Positions 9,717 to 17,800 of a stretch of 64,000 bases of DNA are shown one piece after another. The stretch comes from DASXUG01 sp964620425. Its GTDB lineage: Bacteria; Pseudomonadota; Gammaproteobacteria; Burkholderiales; Methylophilaceae. The translations under genes and the position numbers were made by a program. The notes beneath the pieces are model-generated. The model was not told where the DNA came from. It was given only the letters and a program-made list of their open reading frames with translations, and searched no databases. Numbering within the stretch: position 1 is the first letter of the stretch; each line of letters starts with the position of its first letter. The stretch covers positions 310,001 through 374,000 of the forward strand of contig CAZUGV010000001.1 of NCBI GenBank assembly GCA_964620425.1, in the 5' to 3' direction.

Positions 9717-11210
9717 ATGAGCACAAAAGTCGATCCATGTACCCTTGTTTTATTCGGCGCCAGTGGCAACCTCGCCCGCGTCAAGCTCTATCCAGGCTTA
9801 TTTAGATTGGATTTATTAGGCCGTTTGCCTGCAGAAATGAAAATCATGGCTGTTGGTCGTCAAGTCGTTGACTTAGACGCATGGCGCGCAGACATTAAGA
9901 GCATACTCGATGCCAAATTTAAAAAAGGCTACGATCAAGCTGTATTCGAGCGTTTTATTGCGCGCAATTTCTACCACGCCAACCCGCCAACTGACCCAGA
10001 CGCATTTAGCAAACTCAGCGCGACATTGAGCGATGAAAAAACCTTCCCACAAAACTTGGCTTACTTCTTATCTGTTCGCCCTGTAGACTTTGCACCAGTG
10101 GTTGAATCATTGGCTAAAGTTGGCCTGACCAACGAAGACAAATACTGGCGCCGTGTAGTGATTGAGAAACCATTTGGCACAGATTTAGCCTCGGCGAAAG
10201 AATTACAAACGGCCATCACCACGCACTTAAAAGAACACCAAATTTACCGTATCGACCACTATTTGGGTAAATCTGCGTTGCAAAATATCTTGCTACAACG
10301 CTTTACCAACACCATTTTAGAGCCGATTTGGAACAACCAATACATAGACCACGTGCAAATCACCAACACCGAAATGTTGGGCGTGGGTGACCGTACGCAG
10401 TTCTACGATAGCACAGGTGCGTTGCGCGATATGATTCAAAGCCATATCTTGCAAACACTGGCGTTAACCACCATGGAAATGCCAAAAGATTTAACGCCTG
10501 ATGGCATCCGTGCAGCCAAAATCAAAGTGTTGGAAGAAATTCGCCCTATCCCCGTCAATGAACTCAGCAAACACGCTTTCCGCGCGCAATATAGCGCGGG
10601 TGAAGTGAATGGGGAAAAAGTGCCTGGGTACTTAGAAGAGCTTGTCGCGCAAGGTGGCGACCAAGGTAGCGTAGTAGAAACCTACGCCGCGTTGAAATTG
10701 TTTATCGACAACCCACGTTGGAAAGGGGTGCCGTTCTACATCCGCACCGCCAAACGCTTGCACGAGGCCGATACACGTATTTCGATTCGCTTTAAAAAAT
10801 CATCGTTGCAAATTAATGGCGGCCAAGACCAAAACTGGCTTATCATCGGCATCCAACCGCGTGAGTGTATCAAAATGGAAATCCAATCTAAGATTCCAGG
10901 TTTGGACATCAACACCCGCACCATCCAATTAGATGCGGCCAACCGCTTGCCAGAAGATGATACGGTTGATGCTTACGAGGCTCTATTGCTCAACTTAATG
11001 CAAGGCGACAACTCAAACTACTTGCACATTAGCGAGGCCGAAGCCCAATGGCGCTTGGTAGACCCAGTGGTGAAAGCATGGGCAGAAGACCACAAACCTG
11101 TGCATCAATACCCCGCAGGTAGCCGTGATCCAGAGGCGTCTAAAGTGATTTTTGAAGGTGAAGACCAATTCTGGCGTTACAGCATTGAATTAGGTGGCGA
11201 CGCGCACTAA
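9717..11210 (+). CDS. zwf: Glucose-6-phosphate 1-dehydrogenase
   Basis: Oxidises glucose 6-phosphate to 6-phosphogluconolactone, giving NAD(P)H. The substrate/catalytic signature RIDHYLGK is intact at residues 178-185. The N-terminal nucleotide motif reads FGASGNLARVK, where most family members have GASGDLA(K/R)RK, so Asp is replaced by Asn and an Arg by Val; this may affect cofactor choice. The 497-aa length is normal. It lies downstream of gnd with a 179-bp gap containing a hairpin, and ends at a clear rho-independent terminator. It may be transcribed separately from gnd. Confidence 0.96.
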   Translation: MSTKVDPCTLVLFGASGNLARVKLYPGLFRLDLLGRLPAEMKIMAVGRQVVDLDAWRADIKSILDAKFKKGYDQAVFERFIARNFYHANPPTDPDAFSKLSATLSDEKTFPQNLAYFLSVRPVDFAPVVESLAKVGLTNEDKYWRRVVIEKPFGTDLASAKELQTAITTHLKEHQIYRIDHYLGKSALQNILLQRFTNTILEPIWNNQYIDHVQITNTEMLGVGDRTQFYDSTGALRDMIQSHILQTLALTTMEMPKDLTPDGIRAAKIKVLEEIRPIPVNELSKHAFRAQYSAGEVNGEKVPGYLEELVAQGGDQGSVVETYAALKLFIDNPRWKGVPFYIRTAKRLHEADTRISIRFKKSSLQINGGQDQNWLIIGIQPRECIKMEIQSKIPGLDINTRTIQLDAANRLPEDDTVDAYEALLLNLMQGDNSNYLHISEAEAQWRLVDPVVKAWAEDHKPVHQYPAGSRDPEASKVIFEGEDQFWRYSIELGGDAH

Positions 11211-11230
11211 ACACTCATTAAATCCAAAAA

Positions 11231-11266
11231 AACCTCATTCTTGCCTTGGCAGAATGAGGTTTTTTT
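11231..11266. terminator. Rho-independent terminator after zwf
   Basis: An 11-bp perfect stem (AACCTCATTCT / AGAATGAGGTT) with a 9-base loop is followed by a T run at 11260-11266. A run of A precedes it, so it could also stop transcripts coming from the smr side. Confidence 0.9.
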
Positions 11267-11336
11267 ATGTCCAAACGAACTTGGTATATCTGTTGAAGAA
11301 GTAATCAGTAATTGCGGCATCAGGTTGATTGCGTTT

Positions 11337-11876
11337 TTAGGATTTCAAAAGCACTATCACAGCGCCGCTGCCGCCATCGGCTTGTCGCGCTTGAGCATAA
11401 GCAATTACCTCATCTTTTTGCATCAACCAACTACGAAGCTTGTGTTTGAGAATAGGCTCTCGGTTACGTGAACCTAAACCTTTGCCATGAACAATGCGTA
11501 CACAGCGAATATTGCGTTTTTTGCAATCTGCTAAAAACTGCGCAACGAAAAGTCTAGCTTCGTCTACCACCAAGCCATGCAAATCAAGAGCTGCTTGCAC
11601 CACCCAATGCCCTCTCCTTAATTTGCTTAAGATGTCGGGCGAATGACCTTCACGAAGGTATAAGAGCTCTTCACCGGTTTCAAGCTCATGAGCAGGTATG
11701 TAGCTATCGCTTAATGAGTCACGTAATGCTTGTTGCTCATCACGAATAAACTGCTTGGGCGTGGGTCTAGGAGCTGGGGGGTTATGGTAGAGACGATTTG
11801 CGGTTAATGGTCGAGCACCTTTGACCGCTTCACGAAACAGTTTGGCTTCATCTAAATCGTCATCGTTGTCAGACAT
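11337..11876 (-). CDS. Smr-domain protein
   Basis: A 179-aa protein with a C-terminal Smr (small MutS-related) domain at about residues 95-178. It has the LDLHGL motif, the HGKG loop (VRIVHGKGLGSR), and the amphipathic LRSWL segment before the end. Smr domains are nicking nucleases or RNA/DNA-binding modules; stand-alone forms such as SmrA/SmrB act on recombination intermediates or stalled ribosomes. The N-terminal ~90 residues are charged and look flexible. It lies downstream of trxB on the same strand with a 60-bp gap holding an inverted repeat. Confidence 0.9.
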   Translation of the reverse strand: MSDNDDDLDEAKLFREAVKGARPLTANRLYHNPPAPRPTPKQFIRDEQQALRDSLSDSYIPAHELETGEELLYLREGHSPDILSKLRRGHWVVQAALDLHGLVVDEARLFVAQFLADCKKRNIRCVRIVHGKGLGSRNREPILKHKLRSWLMQKDEVIAYAQARQADGGSGAVIVLLKS

Positions 11877-11890
11877 GGCAACATGTATCG

Positions 11891-11928
11891 CTGCTTTAGG
11901 CGCTATAAGTTGGTGGCGTCTAAAGCAG
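11891..11928 (-). repeat. Inverted repeat between trxB and the Smr gene
   Basis: Thirteen-base arms (CTGCTTTAGGCGC and GCGTCTAAAGCAG) pair with one mismatch around a 12-base loop. No T run follows on either strand, so it is more likely an mRNA processing or stability hairpin than an intrinsic terminator. Confidence 0.6.
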
Positions 11929-11936
11929 TATCCCTG

Positions 11937-12887
11937 TTATTTTAAGCTTGTGAGGTAGCGTTCAGCATCTAAAGCGGCCATGCAACCTGTACCCGCGCTG
12001 GTCACGGCTTGACGATAAATGTGATCCTGCACATCTCCCGCAGCAAAAACGCCTGCTACGCTGGTTGCTGTGGCATTGCCTGCACGACCTGCTTGCGTGA
12101 CGATGTAACCGCCTTCCATTTCCAATTGACCTGCAAAAATGTCAGTATTTGGTTTATGACCGATGGCTATAAATACACCACGTAAACTAATGTCTTTAGT
12201 TTCATTGGTTTGTGTATTTTTGATGCGCATGCCAGTTACGCCCATGTCATCACCCAACACTTCATCTAAGGTATGAAAGAGTTGTAATTCAATTTTACCT
12301 TCAGCTACGCGCGCCATCAGCTTGTCTACCAAAATGGCTTCTGCTTTGAATTTGTCACGGCGATGAACCAAAGTCACTTTACTTGCAATATTGGCTAAAT
12401 AAAGTGCCTCTTCAACCGCTGTGTTGCCACCGCCGATAACCGCAACCTCTTGGTTTTTATAGAAAAAACCATCACAAGTTGCGCAGGCTGAAACGCCTTT
12501 CCCAGAGAATTTCTCTTCACTTGGCAAACCTAAATATTGTGCAGAAGCGCCAGTAGCAATAATCAAAGCATCACATGTATATTCACCAGAATCACCCACT
12601 AAGCGAATCGGCTTCTCAGTTAAGTGCGTAGTGTGAATGTGATCAAAAATCATTTCCGTGTTAAAGCGCTCCGCATGCTTTTGGAATCGCGCCATAAGTT
12701 CAGGGCCCTGAACACCATCTGCATCTGCTGGCCAGTTGTCGACTTCAGTCGTAGTCATTAATTGACCACCTTGCGCAATGCCCGTAATTAAAACAGGTTT
12801 GAGATTTGCGCGTGCTGCATACACAGCAGCGGAGTAGCCCGCAGGACCTGAGCCAAGAATCAATAAATGGGCGTGTTTGGTAGACAT
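11937..12887 (-). CDS. trxB: Thioredoxin-disulfide reductase
   Basis: An FAD/NADPH flavoenzyme that reduces thioredoxin in the cytoplasm. The FAD-binding GSGPAGYSAAVYAARA lies at residues 12-27, the redox-active CATC in the segment SACATCDGFFY near 137-145, the NADPH-binding GGGNTAVEEA just after, and the C-terminal FAD motif GVFAAGDVQD near 285. The 316-aa length is typical of the low-molecular-weight bacterial enzyme. ATG at 12887 is preceded by AGGAG at a good distance. Confidence 0.97.
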   Translation of the reverse strand: MSTKHAHLLILGSGPAGYSAAVYAARANLKPVLITGIAQGGQLMTTTEVDNWPADADGVQGPELMARFQKHAERFNTEMIFDHIHTTHLTEKPIRLVGDSGEYTCDALIIATGASAQYLGLPSEEKFSGKGVSACATCDGFFYKNQEVAVIGGGNTAVEEALYLANIASKVTLVHRRDKFKAEAILVDKLMARVAEGKIELQLFHTLDEVLGDDMGVTGMRIKNTQTNETKDISLRGVFIAIGHKPNTDIFAGQLEMEGGYIVTQAGRAGNATATSVAGVFAAGDVQDHIYRQAVTSAGTGCMAALDAERYLTSLK

Positions 12888-12976
12888 AAAAACTCCTAAC
12901 AGATAAAAATTGGCTTTTTGAGGATTTACAAAATGACCGTTATTTTACCTGAATAAGTTGAATATTATTTTTCATA

Positions 12977-13441
12977 TTACTTTTCAAGTAGGCTGCGTAA
13001 CATCCACGCAGTTTTTTCGTGTAACTGCAAGCGCTGAGTAAGTAAATCAGCACTAGCTTCATCCGAAGCTTTTTCTACCACAGGAAAAATTGATCGAGCA
13101 GTACGCACCACTGCTTCATGGCCTGCAACAAGCTCTTTAATCATATCGGTAGCCTTCGGAACACCATCAGCCTCATCAATCGAAGTTAACTTTGCAAATT
13201 GAGAATATGTACCTGGAGCATACACATCTAACGAGCGAATACGCTCAGCCACTAAATCCACAGCTAATGCTAATTCGTTATATTGCGTCTCAAACATTAA
13301 ATGCAAGGTGTTAAACATCGGCCCAGTTACATTCCAATGGAAATAGTGTGTTTTAAGGTAGAGTGTGTAAGTATCTGCAAGCAGGTGAGATAGTCCCTCT
13401 GCAATTTTTTTACGGTCTTTTTCATTGATGCCAATGTCCAT
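12977..13441 (-). CDS. dps: Dps-family ferritin-like DNA protection protein
   Basis: A 154-aa Dps/bacterioferritin-like protein that oxidises ferrous iron with peroxide and stores it in a 12-mer, protecting DNA. The inter-subunit ferroxidase ligands are visible in LKTHYFHWNVTG (His residues), followed by the MFETQYNELALAVDLVAERIR helix (Asp/Glu ligands). There is only a short N-terminus without a Lys-rich tail, so direct DNA binding is uncertain. It is next to trxB and near a Bcp peroxiredoxin, so this stretch is rich in redox-defence genes. Confidence 0.93.
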   Translation of the reverse strand: MDIGINEKDRKKIAEGLSHLLADTYTLYLKTHYFHWNVTGPMFNTLHLMFETQYNELALAVDLVAERIRSLDVYAPGTYSQFAKLTSIDEADGVPKATDMIKELVAGHEAVVRTARSIFPVVEKASDEASADLLTQRLQLHEKTAWMLRSLLEK

Positions 13442-13695
13442 GTTTGCCCCTTGTGTTTACGATCTTGTTAATTAATGACCATCCAAAAGAAAAATGGTTC
13501 TCAATTAAACTGGGTGAGAAATTAAATCATCTATTTTGCTCAACCTAAGAGTTTGTGGATTCAAACCGTATTTTTGCTATTGTAATAAGGTTCACTATAT
13601 TATATTGTCAGGGCAAGGGGTTGAAATATTAATGTGGTTGCAACTGATTGTTAACATAGGTTGTGTTTATTTAGGTTGTTTTATAAGGGGTGAGG

Positions 13696-14091
13696 ATGAG
13701 TCGTTTGAGTATAAAAACATGCGTTATCTTTGGTGGCTTACTAATTACGGGTTGCAGTACAGTATCCAGCTTGACAGAGAAAGTAAGTGATGTGCACTTA
13801 TGGCCTTTTGGCGACAAAAAGTCTAAAGAAAAAAGCTACAAACCTGAAAATTCCAACGAATACCAATGTGCTGCAAATAAAAAATTCTTTGTACGTACCA
13901 TTGATAACGGTGAATCAATTTGGTTGATTTTACCTGACCGAGAAGTAGCTTTAGCTAAAACATCTAAAGACTCAACTAAACGTTACTCTAATGGAATTAC
14001 AACACTAACACTGGCAGATGAATCAACCTTGGAGATTAACCCAACGACTAGTTACACTGCATGTAAATTAGTCGTTACCATGCCAAAGTAA
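13696..14091 (+). CDS. Lipoprotein with an MliC-like domain
   Basis: A lipoprotein of 131 aa. The signal peptide ends in the lipobox ITGC near residue 20. The mature part from about residue 55 has a small beta-sandwich pattern (YQC...FFVRTIDNGESIWLILPDREVALAKT...RYSNGITTLTLADESTLEI...C) resembling MliC, the membrane-bound inhibitor of C-type lysozyme, with two Cys placed to form a disulfide. The MliC match is by eye only. I chose ATG at 13696 rather than GTG at 13690, because AAGGGG ends five bases before it. A second lipoprotein gene follows 27 bp later. Confidence 0.75.
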   Translation: MSRLSIKTCVIFGGLLITGCSTVSSLTEKVSDVHLWPFGDKKSKEKSYKPENSNEYQCAANKKFFVRTIDNGESIWLILPDREVALAKTSKDSTKRYSNGITTLTLADESTLEINPTTSYTACKLVVTMPK

Positions 14092-14118
14092 ACGTGCGCA
14101 AAGTAAATCTGTTTAGAA

Positions 14119-14865
14119 ATGTTCTCTTATAAAGGTCGCTCACAGCATGCTGTAAAGCTCAGTATGCTGGTGTGGATAATGCTTCAATTGGGGGCGTGCG
14201 CATCTGCAACTCCACCTGTGAATGGCAAGCTAGTTCCAACCTTAAGCAATGCTAACACTATCAATCAGCTCGCTAAAAGTGATGTAGACCGTATGGCCGA
14301 TATTGAAATTAGCGAGAATACGCAAAGTCTTCGGCTACTGATGCTTAAGCTTTATAAACGAAATCCGCATGAGCTTAAAAAAAGCACTTCAGGCACCGCT
14401 GTGGAAATGGTAGATTGGGTATTTAAAGGTGATCAGCACTGGAAGTTTGATAGCATTAATTACCTGCAAGATGTAGCCGCTATACAGCTTGCATTTAAGC
14501 CTGATTATGAAGGGGATAGAGTGCTACCTTTCATTGTAGGCTTGCAGACAATGTTGTTGAAAGCACATGAAAATAAAAGTGAGTTTTTTATTACGGATAG
14601 ACTAGATCCGCAAAAAATCTACAATATTTCAAGAAATGTTGAAATTGCTGCTTGGAAAATCTACAACAGCCGAAATGAAAAAGGCACGCTCTATTTGTTG
14701 AGTAATGAAATTAACGAAAATGAGCGTAATTTGAGTTTTGAGCGAGAGTTTGGGAAAATCATCGGGCGAACAGATGATTACGCGCTCTTATTAGCGCAAA
14801 AAACACAACGCTCCATCTCTAAAGTCACGCAAAGCCTTGCTACAGCAGTTTTTCTGCCTTTTTAG
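14119..14865 (+). CDS. Putative lipoprotein of unknown function
   Basis: A 248-aa protein with a hydrophobic N-terminus (about residues 14-27) ending in the lipobox LGAC, so the mature protein is probably anchored to a membrane by its lipid. The rest is mostly helical, with a DVAAIQLAFKPDYEGDRVLPFIVGLQTML core and the repeated-looking NISRNVEIAAWKIYNSRNEKG. I do not recognise a characterised family, although I have seen similar proteins in betaproteobacteria. No strong ribosome site precedes ATG at 14119; translation may be coupled to the upstream lipoprotein gene. Confidence 0.72.
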   Translation: MFSYKGRSQHAVKLSMLVWIMLQLGACASATPPVNGKLVPTLSNANTINQLAKSDVDRMADIEISENTQSLRLLMLKLYKRNPHELKKSTSGTAVEMVDWVFKGDQHWKFDSINYLQDVAAIQLAFKPDYEGDRVLPFIVGLQTMLLKAHENKSEFFITDRLDPQKIYNISRNVEIAAWKIYNSRNEKGTLYLLSNEINENERNLSFEREFGKIIGRTDDYALLLAQKTQRSISKVTQSLATAVFLPF

Positions 14866-14878
14866 CTTGATGCTTTTA

Positions 14879-15412
14879 TTACTGATTCGTCAACTTTTTT
14901 AAGTCTTCAATAATCTCTTGCGAGTGACGAGAGGTATCAACACTCAAATATATTTTGGCAATTTTCCCTTTTGGGTCAATCAAGAAAGTATAACGCTTGG
15001 CGATTTTCATAATGCCTAGATTCGTCAATGCCCCATAACTATCAGCCACCTTGCCTTCTATATCGGCTAGCAGTGGAAAGGGCAAATTATACTTTTTGGC
15101 AAACTCGGCATGAGACCCACTTTCGTCTACGCTAACACCCACCACATTACCGCCCAGTTTTTGCAATTGGGCTAAGTCATCTCGAAAATGACACGCTTCT
15201 TTGGTGCAGCCAGGCGTGTCATCTTTGGGATAAAAGTATAAAACAAGCCACTTGCCAGCATAATCAGTAAGTAAGTGTGGTTTATTTTTAGCATCACGTA
15301 AATTAAAAGGTGGTGCGGCATCACCCACCAATGGCATAGGCGCCGCGCTGCTGATACTGCGAAAAATTAGAAAACCCAAACCAAGCAATACAGCAAAGAC
15401 AAAAAACTTCAT
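14879..15412 (-). CDS. bcp: Membrane-anchored Bcp/PrxQ peroxiredoxin
   Basis: A thiol peroxidase of the PrxQ/Bcp family that reduces H2O2 and organic hydroperoxides. The peroxidatic Cys lies in PKDDTPGCTKEACHFRD, with the resolving Cys five residues later (CxxxxC), the usual PrxQ arrangement. Unlike E. coli Bcp, this one begins with a hydrophobic helix (residues 2-22), so it is probably anchored to the inner membrane or exported. At 177 aa it is slightly longer than the cytosolic forms because of this segment. It converges on the lipoprotein gene ending 13 bp away. Confidence 0.92.
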   Translation of the reverse strand: MKFFVFAVLLGLGFLIFRSISSAAPMPLVGDAAPPFNLRDAKNKPHLLTDYAGKWLVLYFYPKDDTPGCTKEACHFRDDLAQLQKLGGNVVGVSVDESGSHAEFAKKYNLPFPLLADIEGKVADSYGALTNLGIMKIAKRYTFLIDPKGKIAKIYLSVDTSRHSQEIIEDLKKLTNQ

Positions 15413-16153
15413 TTCAACAATCTCCCTAGCAATTGATTAACAACAAAATATGTTTGATTTACTGCATCACATGTAATTTTTAAAGCTGACGGATAAAGCG
15501 CTCAAAGCGATATTCGTATAAGTTTAAACTACGACTTGAAAATTCAAAAAATGTTGCACGAAATGATGGATCATTTTGTGATGGATTATTTTGTGGGGCT
15601 AGTGATTTAGTATAGGGCAATTTAGAACAGCGTAAAATTAAGCAATCTGTCACACTGAAAACAAAACATGAGCACTCAATGGGCTTGGATATTTAACATG
15701 CAAGCAACCATCAGTCATCAGCAACTGGGCGACCTAAATATGAAATACCCAAGTGTAAAAAATTCACGATTTGGATAGAAAACCATTGAGTAGTTTAATG
15801 GTATCCCCATCAGGAGTCGAACCTGAATTTTACGCTTAGGAGGCATATGTTCTATCCATTGAACTATGAGGACATTTGACAATGCAATATTCTACAACTT
15901 AATTTATTGGTAGGCCGAAATTTCTAATTAACAGTGACTCTATTTTTGGTACTTGGCTAATTTGACAATCGTATTCGAAGACACACAAAATTATAAAAAT
16001 CGAGCTTATGCATCACTTGAAAAATCTTAATCGCCAAATTCTAAAGCAAAATGCGGCATAATAGTCGCACTTGCCCTGCTATCGAATCGGGTCTAACTCA
16101 ATTTAGGTATGCATTATTCACTTATGCTACCAATGGAATAAGGAGTCTATCAG
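15413..16153. other. 740-bp gap with one tRNA gene
   Basis: Apart from the tRNA-Arg gene at 15799-15873, I see no supported gene here. It is AT-rich. The longest plus-strand frame I noticed (from ATG at 15668, about 36 codons) has no convincing ribosome site or family. No integrase or duplicated tRNA 3' end was found. Confidence 0.6.
15799..15873 (-). tRNA. tRNA-Arg (anticodon CCU)
   Basis: Read on the minus strand, this folds as a complete cloverleaf. The seven-base acceptor stem is GTCCTCA with TGGGGAT, the anticodon arm TATGC-CTCCTAA-GCGTA has CCT in positions 34-36, the T arm is CAGG-TTCGACT-CCTG, the discriminator is A, and CCA is encoded. It decodes AGG, a rare Arg codon in many bacteria. 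Confidence 0.95.
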
Positions 16154-16939
16154 TTGAGCATTGCAAATCAAGATCTATGCGTCATAGTTTCGCACTACAA
16201 TGCGCGACCAACAGATGAACTGGTAAGGTTATTACGTCAGCTGCAAACCCAGGTTGCTAAATTTCAGTATCAGTTTTCAACCAAAATAATTGTTGTTGTG
16301 AATGATGCAGAGTCAAAATTTATCAACTTGCCTGATGATTTAAAAGATACTGAAGTACAGTACAGAGAAAATACTGGTTTCAACATTGGCTCTTGGGAGT
16401 TCGGCTGGCGCAACAATACAAGCTTTTTTGGCTATCTATTTTTGCAAGACGAATGCGAAATCGCCAATCCCAATGCACTACTCAACTACTGGCTGTTACT
16501 TAAAAAACGCCCTAACTCGCTCTTAGGAGAAAGTTTATTTTTCTTTAGAGGCTGGGCTGGCTTTCTAAGCAAATGGCCATTGAATCATACGTCTATTCAA
16601 GATTTTGCAACCAGCAGGAACATCCCTTTAGGACTTACTGCAAGCCACTTGCAGACCTTGATATTAGCAGCCACCAGAGAAACCATGATTCGGCTTGATG
16701 GGTTTATTTTGTCAAACGACAAAATAGAAGCGATTGCGACAGAAGTGCTACTTTCCAGAAAAGCCGTTTCACGCGGAATCAATGTAGAGCAATCTGCATG
16801 GAAGCCTTTTTCTAATTTCAATCATGAGCAATGGGCTGGCATAAAACAAATAAGCAATTCAATTCCGTGGAATATTTCAAAACTGCTTTGGTATGTTATC
16901 TATGGCTGGAGAGATTTATCCATCAGATTAAAACCCTAA
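16154..16939 (+). CDS. Glycosyltransferase-like protein (GT-A type)
   Basis: A 261-aa protein that starts with a Rossmann-like strand (LCVIVSHYNARP) and has the nucleotide-sugar style motif ENTGFNIGSWEFGW near residues 75-88 and LQDECEIANPNALLNYW near 97-113, where an acidic pair could replace the DxD of GT2 enzymes. No membrane segment is clear. The TTG start at 16154 is supported by AAGGAG at 16140-16145, eight bases upstream; no ATG fits. It stands alone between a tRNA gene and dcd, far from the EPS cluster, and its substrate cannot be guessed. Confidence 0.65.
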   Translation: MSIANQDLCVIVSHYNARPTDELVRLLRQLQTQVAKFQYQFSTKIIVVVNDAESKFINLPDDLKDTEVQYRENTGFNIGSWEFGWRNNTSFFGYLFLQDECEIANPNALLNYWLLLKKRPNSLLGESLFFFRGWAGFLSKWPLNHTSIQDFATSRNIPLGLTASHLQTLILAATRETMIRLDGFILSNDKIEAIATEVLLSRKAVSRGINVEQSAWKPFSNFNHEQWAGIKQISNSIPWNISKLLWYVIYGWRDLSIRLKP

Positions 16940-17122
16940 GTCATTTACTTTCAAGAAACTAGCCCAGATCATCAACGCTTTCAACTCGAAATCTAACAAG
17001 ATTAAATCTTCAAATAAGAGGGTTTTCGAGCTGGCATCTTTTTTACTTCGAATTTTTATCTACAGCTCACATTTAAGTTTATAATGCGTGTCACTTTTTA
17101 ACCTATTAAATCTTAAATAATT

Positions 17123-17698
17123 ATGAGCATTAAATCAGATAAATGGATACGCAAAATGGCAGAGCAATACGGCATGATAGAGCCGTTTGAGCCACAGCAA
17201 GTTAAAATGAATCCAGAAGGTCAGCGCTTGGTGTCATACGGTACTTCAAGCTATGGCTACGATATTCGTTGCTCAAAAGAATTTAAGTTATTTACCAACC
17301 TCAATAGCACTATTGTCGACCCCAAGAACTTCGACCCAAACTCATTTGTAGAGGTGAATGCTGATTACTGCATCATCCCGCCCAATTCGTTTGCATTGGC
17401 GCGTACCGTGGAATATTTCCGAATTCCACGTAATGTGTTGACTGTGTGCTTAGGCAAGTCCACTTACGCCCGTTGTGGGATTATTGTCAACGTGACACCA
17501 TTCGAGCCAGAATGGGAAGGTTATGTCACATTAGAGTTTAGCAACACCACGCCACTACCAGCTAAGATCTACGCCAACGAAGGCTGTGCGCAAGTGCTGT
17601 TCTTTGAAGCCGATGAAGATGACATATGCGAGACCAGCTATAAAGACCGTGGCGGAAAATATCAAGGTCAAGTTGGCGTAACGCTGCCCAAAATTTAA
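17123..17698 (+). CDS. dcd: dCTP deaminase
   Basis: Deaminates dCTP to dUTP, the main bacterial route to dTMP precursors, so it links functionally to thyA and tmk further along the window. The 191-aa protein has LVSYGTSSYGYDIR near residues 35-48, LARTVEYFRIPRNVL, the nucleotide-binding GKSTYARCG, and the catalytic Glu block FEPEWEGYVTLEFSNTTPLP. A TATAAT hexamer lies at 17080-17085, about 38 bases before the start. It is followed by a large PLP decarboxylase, a pairing I know from other betaproteobacteria. Confidence 0.97.
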   Translation: MSIKSDKWIRKMAEQYGMIEPFEPQQVKMNPEGQRLVSYGTSSYGYDIRCSKEFKLFTNLNSTIVDPKNFDPNSFVEVNADYCIIPPNSFALARTVEYFRIPRNVLTVCLGKSTYARCGIIVNVTPFEPEWEGYVTLEFSNTTPLPAKIYANEGCAQVLFFEADEDDICETSYKDRGGKYQGQVGVTLPKI

Positions 17699-17800
17699 CC
17701 ACCACCCCCAATAAAATGCATTTAACTTCACAGACACATAGTGTTTCAAGCGTATTGATTCCCTGTGAGGATGTGTCTATGTGGTAAAGGATTTAATACT

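Noticed and set aside
11241..11471. 76-aa plus-strand frame after zwf
   Set aside because: It starts inside the zwf terminator and runs antisense through the Smr gene.
13536..13790. 84-aa plus-strand frame before the MliC-like lipoprotein
   Set aside because: It overlaps the lipoprotein gene in another frame, has no good ribosome site and no family pattern.
15668..15778. 36-codon frame in the gap before tRNA-Arg
   Set aside because: Short, with no convincing ribosome site and no similarity I recognise.
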